Below the pieces are notes generated by a model. The model ran no database searches and was not told where the DNA came from. It was given only the letters and a program-made list of their open reading frames with translations. The translations under genes and the position numbers were made by a program. Source: Pelistega indica (lineage in GTDB: Bacteria > Pseudomonadota > Gammaproteobacteria > Burkholderiales > Burkholderiaceae_B). Taken from it: 44,904 nt of DNA. Shown one piece after another: positions 27,056 to 37,016 of the stretch. Location: assembly GCF_000506865.1 (NCBI RefSeq), contig NZ_AYSV01000043.1, positions 1 through 44,904 of the forward strand. Direction: 5' to 3'. Position 1 is the first letter of the stretch. Every line of letters begins with the position of its first letter.

Positions 27056-27633
27056 AGAGAGATATGTCTTGCATCAGCGTCACCGTTATGGTCTCGTTGA
27101 ATTTTAATAAGTTGCGCTTCTTGATTGTAATTAAGTTCGATTTCACTGTGTGTCCAGTCATGACCATCGAACTTATTCACTTCGCCTACTAATGGTTTAT
27201 TAATGACATAGCTTGATACATCAGGAGCTCTCATTTCATCTCTGCTATATACAATATAAGCTCTTATTTGGATGGGGTCATTTAATTGCAAGAGCTTGAT
27301 AATCGCTAATGCTGATAAATGCATTCCTTCAAATTGTTTTTTGGCGGTATTCCATGCTCTTGTTCTTAAAGTGCTCTTCATTTCAATAAGATGTAAGAGA
27401 TTGCCATGGGCCTGAAATGTTAGAAATGCCCCCTCAGCACAATGTCTGTTTTTAAGCGACCAGATTAATGGTGCTTTGTTTTGTGCTTTGATGGATAAAA
27501 CAGGCTCTTTGGAGAAAAAAGTACACTTGCCCTTGCCTTGATCTTTTGTTTCTTCAAAATAGAAGTCACCTGTCTTAAAAGTAACAAAGTCTGAATTAAA
27601 CAAATTTTCAAGTAACTCAACTGATGGTTGCAT
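27046..27633 (-). CDS. Unknown protein with PD-(D/E)XK-like ExK motif, ATPase partner
   Basis: 195 residues; not a family I recognise. A hydrophobic strand LLHLIEMKS carries E84-x-K86, preceded by E67 in CAEGAFLTF and followed about 14 residues later by Q100 in AKKQFEGMHLSAL. This order (acidic residue, ExK, then a helix with Gln) is what PD-(D/E)XK nucleases show, so I suggest a nuclease fold with modest confidence. It starts 8 bases after the ATPase stop with a GAGGAAAA ribosome site on the minus strand, so the two are surely co-expressed. Possible role: effector of a two-gene defence unit with the ATPase. Alternative: an unrelated ATPase accessory. Confidence 0.55.
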   Translation of the reverse strand: MQPSVELLENLFNSDFVTFKTGDFYFEETKDQGKGKCTFFSKEPVLSIKAQNKAPLIWSLKNRHCAEGAFLTFQAHGNLLHLIEMKSTLRTRAWNTAKKQFEGMHLSALAIIKLLQLNDPIQIRAYIVYSRDEMRAPDVSSYVINKPLVGEVNKFDGHDWTHSEIELNYNQEAQLIKIQRDHNGDADARHISLNH

Positions 27634-27641
27634 TTTTCCTC

Positions 27642-29085
27642 CTACTCAGATTCGTCAATTTTATTCAAAATATCAGTTGTTTCAAGTTGTAGGCTTTTTA
27701 ACACCTCATTAAGTGATGGAGCAATAAACCCATATTTTGAGCAAGGAATATTTTTAACCATAGTTCTTCCTTCCTGATTAGTAAAATCGTACAGAGCTAC
27801 CTTTTCCTCATCAATCATTTCATTGTCTTTAATGCCTAATTGATAGGGCATATTAGTCTCTTTGAGTCGATGCAATAAGATGAGGTTATTGAGTTGCTGC
27901 AAGAATGTATCACTATGGCTAGTTAATAAAACATGCGTGCCTTGATTAACAAGAGAAACAATAATTTTTGCTATATCTCGTTGTGCTGATAAATGTAGAT
28001 GTGCTTCAGGCTCTTCAAAAATAAGAAACTCTGGGGCATTAAAAATGACATCAGAACAGAGAATATCAAATGCGGCTAATTCAGTGACTAATGATGAGGA
28101 AGCGGCCAAAGGCAAAGTTGATTTGAGATTTTTGGGGCGAAACTCAAAGGATGATTTTTCTTCATCAAAATTAATGGAACCTTCCATTAATTTAGTTAAT
28201 GGCGTTTCTTCTGAATCAAGATGCCAAAGACCAAAGCGAGAGCTTCGATTAAGATCACTGATAAACTTTTTAATGGGTGCCGTGAGTTTAGATGAGTTTG
28301 AGCTCACCTCCTTATTAGATAAAAAGCTTAGTTGTGCATTATCTCGTTCAAGAGTGCTTTGAACGATATCATGTAATCCAAACATTAATCCAGTACGTGC
28401 AGCCGGAATATAGACATCTTGTTCTAGTAAATTCAGGTTTTGTTGGAAAGCAACAAGTTGTACTATTTTTCTTAGAATTGCGTTAGTTAAGCTGTCAATG
28501 ATGGCATTATTTTTATTAAAAATAGTAGCGTTGTTTAGCGTATCATTGGGGATAGGAATAAGAAGTGTTTGATTTATTTGGTTTTTATTATCCACTTCAA
28601 AACAGATGTTTATTTTTTGGTTAAGATTTTTTGTCTTCATGATAAGTATCATTTAATGGTGTAGAAGGTTTTAAAGATAGGGTGACATTAAATGATTGAT
28701 ATGTTGGGATATCAAATTGTAATATTGCATGCTGAAAAAAGTCAGCACTAAAAGTGTTTGTTAGTAATGCGCTACCATTGCTGAGTAAGGTCTTTTGGAT
28801 ATCTTGTGCTAATGCTTCTAAGTCTTTAGCATCTAAAGTAAAAGAGGTTTTATTAAAATCTTTCCAGTTTTGTAAGACTGTATCTACGATGTTTTTGTAA
28901 TGAGTATAAGTACTTTTTGATAGAAGAGCATTGACAGGTTGCGTTTTAATATAGCGAACGATAGACCAAATGGCACTTGCTGCATAAGTTTTGCCAGTGC
29001 CATTTTGACCAATAAAGATAGTTAATGGTTTTAGCTCAATATCAGCTGATGTAATTTTTCCAACGTTTTCTAAATGAAATTTCAT
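27642..29085 (-). pseudogene. ABC-like AAA ATPase (OLD/RecF-type head), frameshifted at an A6 tract
   Basis: The N-terminal part (29085-28621) starts MKFHLENVGKITSADIELKP and carries Walker A GQNGTGKT at 26-33. The C-terminal part has FLIFEEPEAHLHLSAQRDIA (Walker B with the catalytic Glu and the D-loop region) and HVLLTSHSDTFLQQLN (H-motif). The two halves overlap in different frames. At the six-A run (T6 on the plus strand, 28627-28632) one A fewer joins them as HEDKNLNQKINICFEVDNKN, giving a 480-residue single protein of normal size for defence-associated ATPases. No TOPRIM or other nuclease domain is fused; the following gene may supply that activity. Independent initiation of the second half at 28652 is possible but less likely. 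Confidence 0.78.
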
Positions 29086-29344
29086 TCTTAACCTGTGTGT
29101 TAATTAAGCTAGTATTGTCCAGAAATGTAATCTTGAAATCCAGACGATAGTTTCTGTATTGTAAACGTAAATGCGAGTAAATTGGTAATCTGAGGACTTT
29201 TATATCCACCCCTTAAAATACGCCCCATGAAAAGGGCTGTGGTAGTGCTAATGGTTATTTAGGTTGTAGGTTGGTCAAAATAAGTTGTTCATTAGGCAAT
29301 CAATTAAAAAATTAGAGAGAAGCATATCTAATGCCGAGGCTAAT

Positions 29345-29353
29345 TGCTATAAT
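29345..29353 (+). promoter_or_regulatory. Extended -10 promoter of the ligase-like gene
   Basis: TGCTATAAT is a perfect extended -10 element (TGN-TATAAT), 92 bases before the ATG. No good -35 is present, which extended -10 promoters can tolerate. The predicted transcript would start around 29360, just before the leader hairpin. Confidence 0.5.
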
Positions 29354-29368
29354 AAGCCTTAATTTTAA

Positions 29369-29390
29369 AATAGGTGTGTTGTCGCCTATT
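29369..29390 (+). promoter_or_regulatory. Leader hairpin upstream of the ligase-like gene
   Basis: AATAGGTG and CGCCTATT pair over a 6-nt loop (8-bp stem with one G-U). It would sit at the very 5' end of the transcript from the extended -10 at 29345. It may stabilise the RNA or act in regulation. Confidence 0.4.
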
Positions 29391-29444
29391 AGTCTTGAGT
29401 ATTTTAGAAATAGCGACATCCAATAACTTACTAAGTTGAGTCTC

Positions 29445-30719
29445 ATGCGAATAAAAGCGCTTTTTACGGCCTCTAATTTTGTCCATTTAAGTATTTTTAT
29501 CTTCTTCGTTTTTGGAATGGTAGTTAAGGATAGCTATACCGTGGCAATTATCTTGTTACTTTTAACAAGCATCTACGTAGTCATTCGTTATAGAAAAGAC
29601 ATTGATTTTTCCAAAGGTCGACCACTGGCGGTTATTTTCTTGTTGTATGCCTGTGTGGTCATTCTGGCTAATCTCTTTGGAGGGCATGGGGATAGGGACT
29701 ATGAGTCGCCAGCTCGATTTCTATTAGCTATTCCTATTGTATATGCTATGACTTATATCAGGGTTAATCGAACCTTTTTGATGGTCTGTATTGCCTTAGG
29801 GGCAATAGCAATGGGGGTGTTGGCGGTTTATCAAGTATATGATGTGCATTATTATAAAAGAGCAGGATTGTATCCAATACGGTTTGGTAATATTGGAATG
29901 TTAGTGGCTTTTTTTTGTGTTGCAGGGTTGATATTTTTTCCTAAAGAGTCGTCTGTTTTGAAAAAGTATTTACTTAAGAGTGGCCTACTGTTAGGTGTTA
30001 TTTTTGGAATAGTGGCCTCCATTTTATCTGGAACTAGAGGAGGGTGGCTTTATCCATTAGTTGGAATTCCTATTATCTCTTTATTTTTGATTAGTAGCTC
30101 TTCAAAGATATTGCGAGATTTATGCATCTTATTTACTGTGACCATAGGATTAGTTGGATTTGTTTATTTAGTACCTAATATAGGAATTGAAAAAAGGATT
30201 CATCAAGCAATTACAGAGGTTGAAAAATATGAGCCTAATGCTAAGTCGTCACTTACTTCTATTGGAGGGCGTTTTGAGATGTGGCGATTGGCAATTAATT
30301 TAATTAAAGAAAAACCTTTTGTTGGGTGGGGAACTGATGGTTATAGAGAGAGGATGAAATTGTTTGTTGAGCAAAAGGAGGCAAGATCTGTTGTATTACA
30401 TCGTCATCCTCACAATGAAATTCTTAATGAGGCGTCTAAAAGAGGAATTTTTTCATCGTTAATAGTTATTTTGGGATTTTATCTTTACTTTTTTTCTCTT
30501 TTTGTTCGTAAATATGGTTACCCTGATGATTCGATTAGATGCTATTCAATATTAGGGTGTTTAATGATTGCAGGGTGGGTGGTATTTGGTCTGACAGATG
30601 TGTTCCTAGAGCATCATCAAATGATTGTTTATTTTATTTTTTATATAACCCTATTTTTTGGTGGAATTAATCAAAAAGTGACTAATATTAATGAGAATGA
30701 CGTCACTGCTATTCTATGA
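29445..30719 (+). CDS. O-antigen ligase/Wzy_C family membrane protein
   Basis: 424 residues from the ATG at 29445; an in-frame TTG at 29436 is unlikely. It has about 10-12 membrane helices with a large periplasmic loop near the C-terminus. The Wzy_C signature is seen as LSGTRGGWLYPLVGIP and, in the loop, KPFVGWGTDGYRERM and VVLHRHPHNEILNEASKRGI; the HxxNxxL-type motif is typical of WaaL ligases. It would attach the undecaprenyl-linked polymer to lipid A-core, or a glycan to protein. A second, distinct polymerase (Wzy) lies at 39103, so ligase is the better call. Confidence 0.8.
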   Translation: MRIKALFTASNFVHLSIFIFFVFGMVVKDSYTVAIILLLLTSIYVVIRYRKDIDFSKGRPLAVIFLLYACVVILANLFGGHGDRDYESPARFLLAIPIVYAMTYIRVNRTFLMVCIALGAIAMGVLAVYQVYDVHYYKRAGLYPIRFGNIGMLVAFFCVAGLIFFPKESSVLKKYLLKSGLLLGVIFGIVASILSGTRGGWLYPLVGIPIISLFLISSSSKILRDLCILFTVTIGLVGFVYLVPNIGIEKRIHQAITEVEKYEPNAKSSLTSIGGRFEMWRLAINLIKEKPFVGWGTDGYRERMKLFVEQKEARSVVLHRHPHNEILNEASKRGIFSSLIVILGFYLYFFSLFVRKYGYPDDSIRCYSILGCLMIAGWVVFGLTDVFLEHHQMIVYFIFYITLFFGGINQKVTNINENDVTAIL

Positions 30720-31343
30720 AGAATCTTTAATAGTGTAAGAGTTGTAGTCATTAACTGCTGTGTGTATAAGTTCCTTCGCCGTATATTCTATGTCTTTCCA
30801 AAAAGGAAGGGCATCATTACCACCATATTTGAGTTCAAAGTGGGAAAACAGATTATGATTTTTCTTCTTATTTGTGGGATATTTCAAGAGCTCATACCAT
30901 TTATCAATAGTAGAGTTATTATCTTGCAGGAATTTATCTATGATAGAGTTCTGAGGGATGTCATGGATATAAGGTGTTAGCAATTGGATAATTTTATGAT
31001 TATCAGATAGTTTCTCTTTAATATTAGTGAAAAGAGTACTGATATGATGTGTAAAGTTATTTTTTATTATTATTTGTAGAAGTTGTTGGTATCCCTTTAA
31101 AAGTAATTCAATACCATGATAAAAATTAAATAATATAGGTATAGAGATGGCAGTGTCTGTCCATTGATATGTCTCTCTGAATTCTTGTTCTCCCTCTGGC
31201 GTACATGCATCATGTGTAGTCGTAATCCACAAGGAGTTTTTTGTCGTTACTATCATATGGGTAGAGCTTTGTACTAGAGATAAAAATTTTTCTGCTAGAG
31301 TGAAGTAAGCGATTGCCTCATCAGCAAAACTTGTATTATTCAT
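30714..31343 (-). CDS. Hypothetical protein, HEPN-like
   Basis: 209 residues, helical. The block ISIPILFNFYHGIELLLKGY resembles the conserved helix of HEPN and related families (H-x-IELLLK), and the N-terminal FADEAIAYFTLAEKFLSLVQ is also helix-rich. I see no R-x4-6-H RNase motif, so catalysis is doubtful. It overlaps the end of the ligase gene by 6 bases on the opposite strand and sits downstream of galE in the same direction. Its base composition is even more AT-rich than its neighbours. Function unknown; may be a late insertion into the polysaccharide region. Confidence 0.55.
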   Translation of the reverse strand: MNNTSFADEAIAYFTLAEKFLSLVQSSTHMIVTTKNSLWITTTHDACTPEGEQEFRETYQWTDTAISIPILFNFYHGIELLLKGYQQLLQIIIKNNFTHHISTLFTNIKEKLSDNHKIIQLLTPYIHDIPQNSIIDKFLQDNNSTIDKWYELLKYPTNKKKNHNLFSHFELKYGGNDALPFWKDIEYTAKELIHTAVNDYNSYTIKDSS

Positions 31344-31384
31344 AGTAGTTCATTATTAATGTTAATGATTGTTGTGAAAAAACT

Positions 31385-32398
31385 CTATTCAAAGCCATTA
31401 GGATTTTTCTGTTGCCAGTTCCAACTATCACGAACCATATCGTTAAGCGTATATTTTGCTTTCCAATGTAATTCGTTTTCTGCTTTGGTTGGGTTTGACC
31501 AGCACTCAGCGATATCACCTGCACGGCGAGGGGCGAGTTTATAAGGTACGGCTACCCCATTAACTTGTTCAAAAGCTTTGATCATATCAAGGACGGAATA
31601 ACCTTGACCTGTACCTAGATTCCAAGTAAAGCATCCATTATGGCTATCAAGATAGTTGAGTGCAGCAAGGTGTCCTTGTGCCAAGTCAACCACATGGATA
31701 TAGTCTCGTACCCCAGTGCCGTCATATGTATCATAATCGTCACCAAATACAGCGAGTTCTTTTAATTTGCCGACAGCGACTTGTGTAATAAATGGCATGA
31801 GATTATTAGGGATGCCATTAGGATTTTCTCCAATGAGTCCGCTGGGATGTGCACCTATAGGGTTGAAATAACGTAGACGAGCAATTGACCAACGATTGTC
31901 TGATAGAGCTGTATCCTCTAGAATACGCTCTACCATTAATTTTGACATACCATAAGGGTTAGTAGGATTGCCCGTAGGACAGGACTCAGAAATTGGAATT
32001 TCTGCTGGACTTCCATAGACTGTTGCCGAAGAGCTAAAAACAAGTTTAAATACGCTAGCATCACGCATAGCTTCAAGTAAAGTGATACTACCAGATACAT
32101 TGTTATCATAGTATTCAAGAGGTTTCTGTACACTCTCACCTACAGCTTTTAAGCCAGCAAAATGAATCACGGCATCAATCCTATGCTGAGTAAAGATTTT
32201 ATCTAGACATGCACGGTCACGGATATCTCCTTTAATCAAGGTGATATCCTTGTTTGTAATTTTGTTAACTGCCTCTAAAGATTTAGGCGTGCTATTACAA
32301 AAGTTGTCCAAGATAAAAACACGGTATTGTGTATTGAGTAGTTCAACGACAGTATGTGAGCCAATATAACCAGCCCCGCCAGTGATGAGAATATTCAT
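31385..32398 (-). CDS. galE: UDP-glucose 4-epimerase
   Basis: 337 residues from the ATG at 32398, which begins [20 protein letters not shown]; the frame stays open further upstream but homology starts here. It interconverts UDP-glucose and UDP-galactose (or the GlcNAc/GalNAc pair). The NAD-binding GGAGYIGSH is at 7-15, FSSSATVYG carries the catalytic Ser/Thr, and [11 protein letters not shown] the Y-x3-[21 protein letters not shown] is typical of GalE. It is divergent from the initiating sugar transferase, consistent with supplying galactose units to the locus. Confidence 0.95.
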   Translation of the reverse strand: MNILITGGAGYIGSHTVVELLNTQYRVFILDNFCNSTPKSLEAVNKITNKDITLIKGDIRDRACLDKIFTQHRIDAVIHFAGLKAVGESVQKPLEYYDNNVSGSITLLEAMRDASVFKLVFSSSATVYGSPAEIPISESCPTGNPTNPYGMSKLMVERILEDTALSDNRWSIARLRYFNPIGAHPSGLIGENPNGIPNNLMPFITQVAVGKLKELAVFGDDYDTYDGTGVRDYIHVVDLAQGHLAALNYLDSHNGCFTWNLGTGQGYSVLDMIKAFEQVNGVAVPYKLAPRRAGDIAECWSNPTKAENELHWKAKYTLNDMVRDSWNWQQKNPNGFE

Positions 32399-32519
32399 AG
32401 TCTTAATCCATAAAAATTTAGTTATTTTAGCGAAATCTAGTACTTTATGATAAAAAACATGAAGGTTTTTAAGTGAATATATAATACAATTATTAAAAAA
32501 ATTTAATGCCAAAGTGTTG

Positions 32520-32525
32520 TATAAT
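32520..32525 (+). promoter_or_regulatory. Candidate -10 box of the polysaccharide gene cluster
   Basis: TATAAT lies 24 bases before the sugar transferase ATG, in the 150-bp AT-rich divergent gap with galE. No clear -35 hexamer is seen. It would drive the plus-strand gene run from 32549 to 40483. Confidence 0.35.
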
Positions 32526-32548
32526 GCGGAAAAACTTAAGAAATCATT

Positions 32549-33835
32549 ATGAAAAATAATACTAACCTTTATAAACGTCATTCAAAATGGTACGAGCGTT
32601 TGTTTTTTAGTACTACAACGCAAATCATTATTATGACATTAGTGTCAGCGGTATTTCCTGCGTTCCTTATGTGGGGAAGTTATTTTTTTGTTGTACCAAA
32701 AGATACGCAATTGAATTCTTTTCTGGGTGTTATAGTCAGTAATGCGTTGGCACTCATTATATTGAGAATGCTATTAAAATTTCCAGGTGATCGTTCGTCT
32801 GGCTTTATTATTTCAGCGATATTATCTTGTTATAGTGTATTGTTTGTATTATTTTTTATATTTAGGTTGGACTATTCTATTGTTTTTCTAATGATAAGTC
32901 TATTGTTCAGTCTGGCATATGCGTTTGTCGGTTATTTTTTAGGTAGGCGTTGGATTATTCCGAAAATAGCATTAGTACCTGTCGGTAAGGCATTGTATTT
33001 GCTTGAGACTACACAAGCAACATGGTTTGTGATAGAGAATCCAGAAGCAGTAGAAAAACGACGCTACAATATGATTGTAGCAGATTTGTATGCATCAGAA
33101 CTAAGTCCAGAATGGCAGAAGTTCCTTGCTAATTGCGTGTTGGCTGGAGTTCCTGTATATAATGCAAAACAGGTAGAAGAGTCATTAACAGGGCGTGTTC
33201 GTATTCGACATATGTATGAGAATCAGTTGGGATCATTATTACCATCGCCCGTATACTCTTTAATTAAAAGGTTTATAGATGTCGTTGCTGTTCTATTTGT
33301 TATGCCGATTGTGTTGCCTATTATGCTGATTACGGCTATTATCATTAAGCTTGAGAGTAAAGGAGGTGCTTTATTTATTCAAAAGCGAGTTGGTAAAGGT
33401 GGGAAAGAGTTTAATATCTATAAGTTCCGTAGCATGGCTCATGATTCTGAGAAAGATGGTGCCAAATTTGCCTCCGCTAGTGATATGCGAGTAACTAGAG
33501 TGGGTAAGTTTATTAGAAAGACTCGAATTGATGAGTTGCCCCAGTTTTTTAATGTACTAAAAGGGGATATGAGTTTGATTGGTCCGCGTCCCGAACAAAA
33601 AGTGTTCGTCGATCAATTCGAGAAGAGTATTCCTTTTTATAATTATCGTCATATTGTGCGACCAGGTATTTCAGGGTGGGCTCAAGTTATGCAGGGATAT
33701 ACTGCTGATGTTGAGGATACCCAAATAAAAGTAGAATTTGATTTTTATTATATTAAACACTTTTCTCTATGGCTGGATGTTCTGATTGTATTTAAGACCA
33801 TTAAGACAATGTTAACGGGTTTTGGTGCAAGATAA
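32549..33835 (+). CDS. Polyprenyl-phosphate hexose-1-phosphate (initiating) sugar transferase
   Basis: 428 residues. The N-terminal ~140 residues hold four membrane helices; the C-terminal ~200 are the bacterial sugar transferase domain: [20 protein letters not shown] (membrane hairpin), [48 protein letters not shown] and [15 protein letters not shown]. It starts the repeat unit by moving a sugar phosphate onto undecaprenyl phosphate. Its layout resembles WbaP/PssY-like monotopic PGTs; whether glucose, galactose or an amino sugar is moved cannot be told. First of eight plus-strand genes. Confidence 0.9.
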   Translation: MKNNTNLYKRHSKWYERLFFSTTTQIIIMTLVSAVFPAFLMWGSYFFVVPKDTQLNSFLGVIVSNALALIILRMLLKFPGDRSSGFIISAILSCYSVLFVLFFIFRLDYSIVFLMISLLFSLAYAFVGYFLGRRWIIPKIALVPVGKALYLLETTQATWFVIENPEAVEKRRYNMIVADLYASELSPEWQKFLANCVLAGVPVYNAKQVEESLTGRVRIRHMYENQLGSLLPSPVYSLIKRFIDVVAVLFVMPIVLPIMLITAIIIKLESKGGALFIQKRVGKGGKEFNIYKFRSMAHDSEKDGAKFASASDMRVTRVGKFIRKTRIDELPQFFNVLKGDMSLIGPRPEQKVFVDQFEKSIPFYNYRHIVRPGISGWAQVMQGYTADVEDTQIKVEFDFYYIKHFSLWLDVLIVFKTIKTMLTGFGAR

Positions 33836-33858
33836 TTAGCGCAGAGTAAAATCAAGAT

Positions 33859-34614
33859 ATGAATGATATAGTAGTCAGTATAATAGTCCCTGCTTACAAT
33901 GCGGAAAAAACTCTTGAGAAAACCTTACTATCAATCCAAAGACAACAGCACAAAAATGTTGAGGTATTGATTGTTAATGATTGCTCCACTGATAAGACAA
34001 TAGAGGTAGCGGAAAGGTTCTGCTTAGCAGATTCTCGATTTTTTTTATTCAATCAAGAGAAGAATGCTGGTGTTGCAGCTGCTAGAAATAGAGGGATTAA
34101 GGAAGCTAGCGGAGAGTATGTATGCTTTTTAGATGCAGATGATTGGTGGGGCGAGGATAAGTTAACAGATCAGTTAGCTTTTATGCAAACCAATAATGTT
34201 GCCTTGTCTTATATGCCATATGTAAGAATTCAAGAATATACAGGGAATCAATTGTCAATCGTAAATCCTCCTGCAAAATTGACATTTAATGATTTACTTA
34301 AGAGTAATTATATTGGTAATTTAACAGCTATGGTTACTAGAACGGCTATTGGTGATACCCGGTTCCAAAAAATTGGTCATGAAGATTATGTGTTCTGGTT
34401 AGAGATATTAAGAAAAAATATCGTAGCCTTTTGTGTACCAGGAAACAGTGTAAAATGCTTTTACCTAGTTCGTAAGAATTCGTTGTCTTCTAGTAAATTC
34501 AAAATGATTACATGGCAATGGAAGATATATAGGAACTATTTGAAATTAAGTTACCATAAATCGTTTATTTTTCTAATTTGCTATATTGTCCAAGGGATAC
34601 GAAAGAGGGCGTAA
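33859..34614 (+). CDS. Glycosyltransferase family 2
   Basis: 251 residues, GT-A fold. It starts MNDIVVSIIVPAYNAEKTLE with VEVLIVNDCSTDKTIEVAE, and the metal-binding FLDADDWWGEDK. The middle block (GHEDYVFWLEILRKN) is the common catalytic region of EpsE/WcaA-like enzymes. It adds one sugar to the lipid-linked unit on the cytosolic face. Its 3' end overlaps the upstream open frame of wzx. Donor and acceptor are unknown. Confidence 0.87.
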   Translation: MNDIVVSIIVPAYNAEKTLEKTLLSIQRQQHKNVEVLIVNDCSTDKTIEVAERFCLADSRFFLFNQEKNAGVAAARNRGIKEASGEYVCFLDADDWWGEDKLTDQLAFMQTNNVALSYMPYVRIQEYTGNQLSIVNPPAKLTFNDLLKSNYIGNLTAMVTRTAIGDTRFQKIGHEDYVFWLEILRKNIVAFCVPGNSVKCFYLVRKNSLSSSKFKMITWQWKIYRNYLKLSYHKSFIFLICYIVQGIRKRA

Positions 34615-34630
34615 TTTAACAAAATTAATA

Positions 34631-35837
34631 ATGAAAAATAGCTTAATCTATATTTTTGGTGAAATTGTAGCTAAGGCCATTCCCTTTTTGTTGATTCCTT
34701 ATCTAACAAGGAGTTTAAGTGTAGATGGCTTTGGTGTATTGTCCTTTTATCTATCAATAATTCCCTTTTTGGCATTGTTGCTTGGTCTGAATCAATGGCA
34801 AGCACTAGCTAGATATTATCATCGGTATGGACAACGGGCGATTAATTTAATCGTTGTTAGTGGTCATATTTATACACTACTGTTTTCTGTTCTTATTGCT
34901 GGTGGATTATATTTTTTTCTAGGTCTAGAGAAACAGTTCTATTTAATATTAGCGTGTGCAGTGCTACAAAATATATTTACGATGCACATGGCATTACTTC
35001 AGATGGATAGGCAATCTATTCTCTATGCGTTGTTACAAATTGTGACTGGTTTGTTTTCTGTGGTTATTACGTTACTCGTATTTGAGTATAGTGGTAAAAC
35101 GCCAGAAAATCGTTTGTTGTCAATGGCTCTTTCATCTCTTATAGTCGTGCTACTTAGTACGGCATTATTCTTTTATAGAAATAATCGAAAAGTTTTTTTT
35201 TTGTAGTCGACAGTATAAGATTGGCGTTACTTATGTAGTGTCTTTTGGTTTACCATTGTTTTTGACAGGCATTATCTATCTAACAAAGTCTCAGTTGGAT
35301 AAGATAGTCATTTTCAACTTGTATACAGAAAAAGATTTGGGTATTTATTCGGTGGCTTATCAGTTATCGACCATTGCTCTAGTGGTTATAGCTGGATTAA
35401 ATACAGCACTAACACCGGTTCTATTTGAAAAACTAAAGCAAAAAACAATGAGTAATAGAGATTTATTAGCACTAGTAAAATGGTGTATGATTATCGTACC
35501 GTTACCAAGTATGATAGTTGCATTTGTGTTTCCTGAGACGTTATTAACCTATATTATAGGGGGAGCATTTAGTGGAATTAAGTATTATTTAATATTGTTT
35601 TTAGTCGTTGCAATGCTGGAGTTGCCTTACTTGCTATTAATGAACTATTTGGTCTATTTTAATAAAGGAAAGCTTGTTAGCTATGCAACAATAGTGACAA
35701 CGATAATTTATTTTGTTGTATTGTTCATTGTATCTAGAATCGGTATAGAATATATTCCCTTTGCTAATATTTTGGCTAGTGTGGTGCTAATTGCGATACT
35801 ATATTTTTACGTTTATAAAGAAAAAGTGACAGAATAA
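34631..35837 (+). pseudogene. wzx: Wzx-type polysaccharide flippase, frameshifted at a T10 tract
   Basis: The first part (ATG 34631; KNSLIYIFGEIVAKAIPFLL then IPYLTRSLSVDGFGVLSFYL) is the MATE/Wzx N-terminus. The reading frame stops at 35206, just after the ten-T run 35193-35202. One T fewer makes it read through CSRQYKIGVTYVVSFGLPLF into the rest (to 35837), for a total of 401 residues and about 12 helices, normal for Wzx. It would flip the undecaprenyl-linked unit to the periplasm. As read, the flippase is truncated at about the middle. The T10 run is long enough for slippage, so phase variation is possible. Confidence 0.87.
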
Positions 35838-35858
35838 TCAGATGAGGAAGGGTGACTA

Positions 35859-37004
35859 GTGAAGTTATTATATTGTATCCCTCGACTAGATACCTCTGGA
35901 GGTATTGAAAGGGTAGTTGTTAATAAAATTAATTACTATGTCCAAGAGTGTGGCTATGAAGTTACTGTTGTTACATATCGACAACAGAATAGGGAAAATT
36001 TTTTTAAATTAGACTCACGAGTCAGACAGATTAATTTGGATGCCCCTTATCCTATTAGCTATGAGCAATTGAGTTTTTTTAAAAGAATTATTCCTTTTAG
36101 AAAAGTTAATGCCTATCTAATGACTAAATTAAACCAAATTGTATCGGAAACTGCTTTTGATTACTGTATATCTATTTTGATGGATGATATTGCTATCATT
36201 CCAAAGTTAACCGACAGTAGTATTAAAGTAGGTGAATGTCATGGAATTTTAAATGAAATTGTCTATTGCTATCGGCATAGTGAGACATTCTTTCAGAAGC
36301 TTAAATGGTTTTTAAGATTAAAGAAATTTCATTTTTTTTCCAAAAAATTTGATGTATTGGTTTTTCTGACACAAGAAGAAAGCAAGTTGCTGAACTATTC
36401 AATACCTCTGGAAATCATTCCGAACTTTATAGTTTGTACCCCTTTGAATGATGAATTTTTTCAATTTAATAATAGTAAAACAGCTGTAAGTGCTGGCCAC
36501 CTTATTCCTTTGAAAGGACATGCTAGGTTGTTAGATGCATGGAGGCTCGTAGTAGATAAGTGTAGCGATGCACATTTAGATATTTATGGCTCTGGTAGTG
36601 AAGAAGAAACACTGTTATTGAAAATTCGAGAACTAAAGTTGACAGATAATGTGACGATTAAGAAGCCCCTAAAAGACTTAGAGAATCATTATGGGCGATA
36701 TTCTCTAACTTTGCTTGCCTCATATTATGAAGGTTTTTCGATGGTTTGCCTTGAATCATTAGCAAAAGCAGTTCCTGTTATTGCTTATAATGTACCTTGT
36801 GGTCTACAGCACATTCTAAAAGGAAATAATGGTGGTGTTCTTGTTGAAGATGATAATGCAAATGCATTTTCAGCAGCGGTAATAGAATTGCTAGAGAGTA
36901 GAGAACTACAAAGGAAGCAAAAGCAAAAAGCATTTAGTCGTGCTAAGGATTATAATATTGAGATTATTATGCATCAATGGCAGAAACTTTTTTTTAAAAT
37001 ATAA
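35859..37004 (+). CDS. Glycosyltransferase family 4
   Basis: 381 residues, GT-B fold. It starts at a GTG with AGGAAGGG at 35844-35852, then KLLYCIPRLDTSGGIERVVV, the glycine-rich N-terminal loop. The C-terminal domain has AVSAGHLIPLKGHARLLDAW and the donor-binding EX7E motif (EGFSMVCLE) before SLAKAVPVIAYNVPCGLQHI. Retaining transfer of a hexose from a nucleotide donor is usual for the family. Part of the polysaccharide operon. Confidence 0.88.
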   Translation: MKLLYCIPRLDTSGGIERVVVNKINYYVQECGYEVTVVTYRQQNRENFFKLDSRVRQINLDAPYPISYEQLSFFKRIIPFRKVNAYLMTKLNQIVSETAFDYCISILMDDIAIIPKLTDSSIKVGECHGILNEIVYCYRHSETFFQKLKWFLRLKKFHFFSKKFDVLVFLTQEESKLLNYSIPLEIIPNFIVCTPLNDEFFQFNNSKTAVSAGHLIPLKGHARLLDAWRLVVDKCSDAHLDIYGSGSEEETLLLKIRELKLTDNVTIKKPLKDLENHYGRYSLTLLASYYEGFSMVCLESLAKAVPVIAYNVPCGLQHILKGNNGGVLVEDDNANAFSAAVIELLESRELQRKQKQKAFSRAKDYNIEIIMHQWQKLFFKI

Positions 37005-37016
37005 AGGTAAAAAATA

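Larger units (their letters stand above)
29086..29444. other. Intergenic region upstream of the ligase-like gene
   Basis: A 359-base gap with no coding frame seen. It contains the extended -10 promoter at 29345 and a leader hairpin at 29369 (listed separately). The rest is AT-rich with no repeat or RNA that I recognise. Confidence 0.5.

Noticed and set aside
28621-28652. Treating the ATPase as two natural genes with overlapping ends
   Set aside because: Walker A and Walker B must be in one chain for this fold; one A fewer joins both halves into a normal-length protein.
35193-35202. Programmed ribosomal frameshifting at the wzx T10 tract
   Set aside because: No precedent for this gene family and no stimulatory structure seen; read error or slippage is simpler, given similar +1 shifts at several unrelated homopolymers.
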